NCBI GenBank assembly: GCA_902555945.1
Contig: CACDUS010000010.1
Coordinates: forward strand, 1 to 64,000
Length of the DNA stretch: 64,000 bases
Source of the DNA: an uncultured Pelagibacteraceae bacterium
Lineage (GTDB): Bacteria; Pseudomonadota; Alphaproteobacteria; Pelagibacterales; Pelagibacteraceae
Direction of reading: 5' to 3'
In this document: piece after piece, positions 62,060-64,000 of the stretch
Layout of the letters: each line of letters starts with the position of its first letter
Numbering within the stretch: position 1 is the first letter of the stretch
Translations under genes and position numbers: made by a program
The notes under the pieces: model-generated
Database searches by the model: none
Seen by the model: the letters and a program-made list of their open reading frames with translations, nothing else
What the model was told of the DNA's origin: nothing

Positions 62060-63007
62060 ATGAGGAATTTAAAAAAAATAAAAGGGGACGCATCTTTTAG
62101 AAAATTTTATAGAAAAAAAAAGGGTGATTTTTCTTCAATAATAGTTTTTGCAAAAAGAGAAAAATATAAAAATTTAATTGTATATGATGCAATAAATAGA
62201 ATTCTAAATCAAAATAAAATTTTAGCACCCTGCTTGTTTAAAGAAAATTATAAAAAAAATTATATTGAAATTCAGGATTTTGGTAACAGGACAATTTTTA
62301 AGATTTTTGAAGAAAATGATAAAAATAAACTAAATTATTATAAAAAAATAATTAAATTATTAAATCAAATACAATCAATTAAAGATAAAAGCGTCAAAAA
62401 TTTTCAAAATAAAAAATATTTAATTCCTAATTACACAAAAAAAATATTGACAGATGAGTCTAACCTATTTTGTGATTGGTATGTTAAAAATAATTTGAAT
62501 AAGAATCAATTGCCAAAATTTAATAAAAGATTCAAAAAAATAATCTTAAAGTTGAGTTTGAGTTTAAAATTAAAGAATAATGTTTTTGTACATCGAGATT
62601 TTCATGTTTCTAATTTGATGATAATAAATAATCAAATTGGAGTAATAGATAGTCAGGATGCTTTAATTGGAAATAGAGCATATGATTTGGCGTCATTAAT
62701 AGATGATGTAAGAATTCAAACTTCAATAAAACTAAAAAAAAAAATTTATGATTATTATATTAAAGAACAAAAAAAATTATCAAAACATAAATTTAAAAAT
62801 GATTTTGAAATATTATCAATATTAAGAAATCTAAAAATAATTGGAATATTTACACGTCTTGCATTAAGAGATGGCAAAAAAGGTTATTTGAAATTAATAC
62901 CTAAAGCTTGGAAATTAATTAATTTAAGAATTAATCAAAATAACCTATTTAAAGATTTGAAAGATCTTTTAAGTGAAAATTTTAGAAAAGAGTTGTATGA
63001 AAATTAA
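62060..63007 (+). CDS. amgK: Aminoglycoside-phosphotransferase-fold kinase, probable AmgK (MurNAc/GlcNAc anomeric kinase)
   Basis: Probably phosphorylates the anomeric carbon of MurNAc (and GlcNAc) in the cell-wall recycling path that bypasses MurA. The 315 residues show the phosphotransferase core: the Brenner motif VHRDFHVSNLMI (about 189-200) with the catalytic Asp, and GVIDSQDALIGNRAYDLASL with the metal-binding Asp. The N-terminal GDASFRKFYR is typical of the AmgK group. The protein is exceptionally rich in Lys, Asn and Ile. It overlaps murU by 11 bases. Confidence 0.87.
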   Translation: MRNLKKIKGDASFRKFYRKKKGDFSSIIVFAKREKYKNLIVYDAINRILNQNKILAPCLFKENYKKNYIEIQDFGNRTIFKIFEENDKNKLNYYKKIIKLLNQIQSIKDKSVKNFQNKKYLIPNYTKKILTDESNLFCDWYVKNNLNKNQLPKFNKRFKKIILKLSLSLKLKNNVFVHRDFHVSNLMIINNQIGVIDSQDALIGNRAYDLASLIDDVRIQTSIKLKKKIYDYYIKEQKKLSKHKFKNDFEILSILRNLKIIGIFTRLALRDGKKGYLKLIPKAWKLINLRINQNNLFKDLKDLLSENFRKELYEN

Positions 63008-63683
63008 TACCGCTCTAATTTTGTGTGCTGGTTATGGTAAAAGGTTAAATCCAATTACGTTAAATACACCCAAACCTCTTCTTAAATTAAAAAATGTTAC
63101 CATGTTAGAATATTGCATTAATTTAATTATAAATTTGAAAATAAAAAAAATTATTATTAATACCTTTTATCTTGGAGATCAAATTTCTAAATTTATAAAA
63201 GATAAAAAATTTTCTGCAAAAATAGAAATAGTTGAGGATGGGAAAGAAATTTTGAATACTGGAGGTGGAATACTAAATATGATTAATCATTCAGAATCTG
63301 ATAATTTTTTAGTCTTTAATCCTGACACATTATGGAGTCAAAATTACATAAGCGATATCATTAAAATGCAAAATTATTACACTTCAAATAAATTAAACAA
63401 TATTCTTTTATTAACAAATAAAGAACTAAGCTTTGATAAAAATCTTAAAGGAGATTTCGAATTAGACAATAGCTTGATTAAAAAAGGAAATAATAATTTT
63501 ATTTTTATCGGTTGCCAAATACTCAACAAAAATTTGTTTGCAAATTATGAAATAAGAAGTTTTTCAATAAAAGAAATTTGGAACGATTTATTAAAAAAAA
63601 AACAATTAAATGGTTTTAAAACTTTTAATAAATTTTACCATTTAACTGATTTAGATACTTTTAAAAAACTAAAAGACTTTTAG
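62997..63683 (+). CDS. murU: Nucleotidyltransferase, probable MurNAc-1-phosphate uridylyltransferase MurU
   Basis: Expected to convert MurNAc-alpha-1-phosphate to UDP-MurNAc. The 228-residue protein from the ATG at 62997 starts MKINTALILCAGYGKRLNPI, then TLNTPKPLLKL, the sugar-nucleotide-transferase signature, and has LNTGGGILNM and FNPDTLW (metal-binding Asp). An upstream start at 62973 would run deeper into amgK. Related enzymes act on mannose- or glucose-1-phosphate; pairing with amgK supports MurU. Its last 23 bases overlap the convergent gpmA gene. Confidence 0.88.
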   Translation: MKINTALILCAGYGKRLNPITLNTPKPLLKLKNVTMLEYCINLIINLKIKKIIINTFYLGDQISKFIKDKKFSAKIEIVEDGKEILNTGGGILNMINHSESDNFLVFNPDTLWSQNYISDIIKMQNYYTSNKLNNILLLTNKELSFDKNLKGDFELDNSLIKKGNNNFIFIGCQILNKNLFANYEIRSFSIKEIWNDLLKKKQLNGFKTFNKFYHLTDLDTFKKLKDF

Positions 63684-64000
63684 AACGTTCTTTATCAAGA
63701 TATTCACAATCTATAATTTCATTATTTTCAGAAAATTTAATGATTAAAGGATTTCCAGTAGGAATCTCTAATTTTGAGATTTGTTTGTTGTCTAATTTGA
63801 ATAAATATTTACATAATGCTCTTATAGAATTTCCATGAGCTGAAACTAAAATATTTTTTTTTATCTTTAATTTTTCATTAATTTCTTTTTTAAAATAATT
63901 AACAACTCTTTCATATGTATTTTTTAAAGATTCAGTATCAGGTATTATATCTCTGGGTAATTCATTATAAGTATTAATATTATTGGGGTGATAAATACTA
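63661..64000 (-). CDS. gpmA: 2,3-bisphosphoglycerate-dependent phosphoglycerate mutase, 3' part
   Basis: Interconverts 3- and 2-phosphoglycerate in glycolysis/gluconeogenesis. Translating the - strand from 63999 gives 112 codons ending at TAA (63661-63663). The visible part includes LPRDIIPDTESLKNTYERVV, the catalytic histidine motif VSAHGNSIRALCKYL, and IPTGNPLIIKF, all distinctive of GpmA. The N-terminal half with the phosphorylated histidine lies beyond the window. It overlaps the convergent murU gene by 23 bases, so its C-terminal residues and those of MurU are encoded by the same DNA on opposite strands. Confidence 0.93.
   Translation of the reverse strand, partial: SIYHPNNINTYNELPRDIIPDTESLKNTYERVVNYFKKEINEKLKIKKNILVSAHGNSIRALCKYLFKLDNKQISKLEIPTGNPLIIKFSENNEIIDCEYLDKERSKSLLVF

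Overview
The window looks like a chromosome segment of a SAR11 (Pelagibacterales) alphaproteobacterium. The evidence is a very low GC content with lysine- and isoleucine-rich proteins, extreme gene packing (most gaps under 30 bases, many 1-14 base overlaps, no gap above 300 bases), a dmdA-type DMSP demethylase cluster, class I lysyl-tRNA synthetase, ChvI/ChvG and RegA regulators, and alphaproteobacterial gene order throughout. I saw no rRNA or tRNA gene, CRISPR array, insertion sequence, phage gene or plasmid gene. Taxonomy and gene names come from reading motifs and recalled gene order, not from database searches.

Bases 1-24119, all on the + strand: trmD (5' truncated by the window), rplS and leuCDB. 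A DMSP demethylation block follows (dmdC, dmdB, an alpha/beta hydrolase, dmdA), then asd, sdhCDAB, mmsA, mdh, sucCD, sucAB and lpdA. This run joins leucine and aspartate-family synthesis to DMSP use and to most of the oxidative half of the TCA cycle plus complex II.

Bases 24120-32460: a terminator-like hairpin pair, a convergent radical SAM/SPASM gene of unknown function, the longest non-coding gap in the window (25320-25608), priA, and the F1 ATP synthase operon atpHAGDC.

Bases 32453-41667, on the - strand: a long operon rplU-rpmA-obgE-proB-proA-nadD-rsfS-ctpA-rppH behind a good promoter. Upstream lies metX-metW-gloB, headed by a SAM-II riboswitch that I identify directly from sequence.

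Bases 41668-50811: an aminotransferase and tyrA on +; a potassium uptake and muropeptide recycling group (trkH, ampG-like, NlpC/P60) on -; then lysS (class I), pyrD, rpmB and a queuosine-precursor transporter on +.

Bases 50814-64000: a polyamine operon on - (ornithine/lysine decarboxylase, deoxyhypusine-synthase-like protein, agmatinase-family enzyme) diverges from an orphan regA across a shared dyad. After it come bioY, polA, chvI-chvG, ahcY, tsaE, amgK and murU. The 3' part of gpmA enters from the right edge on the - strand.

The points most worth following are the DMSP block lying between leuB and asd with a hydrolase of unknown role, the SAM-II element with an adjoining U8 tract, the polyamine operon whose agmatinase has no visible agmatine source, the radical SAM gene with its structured gap, and the several near-leaderless promoters.
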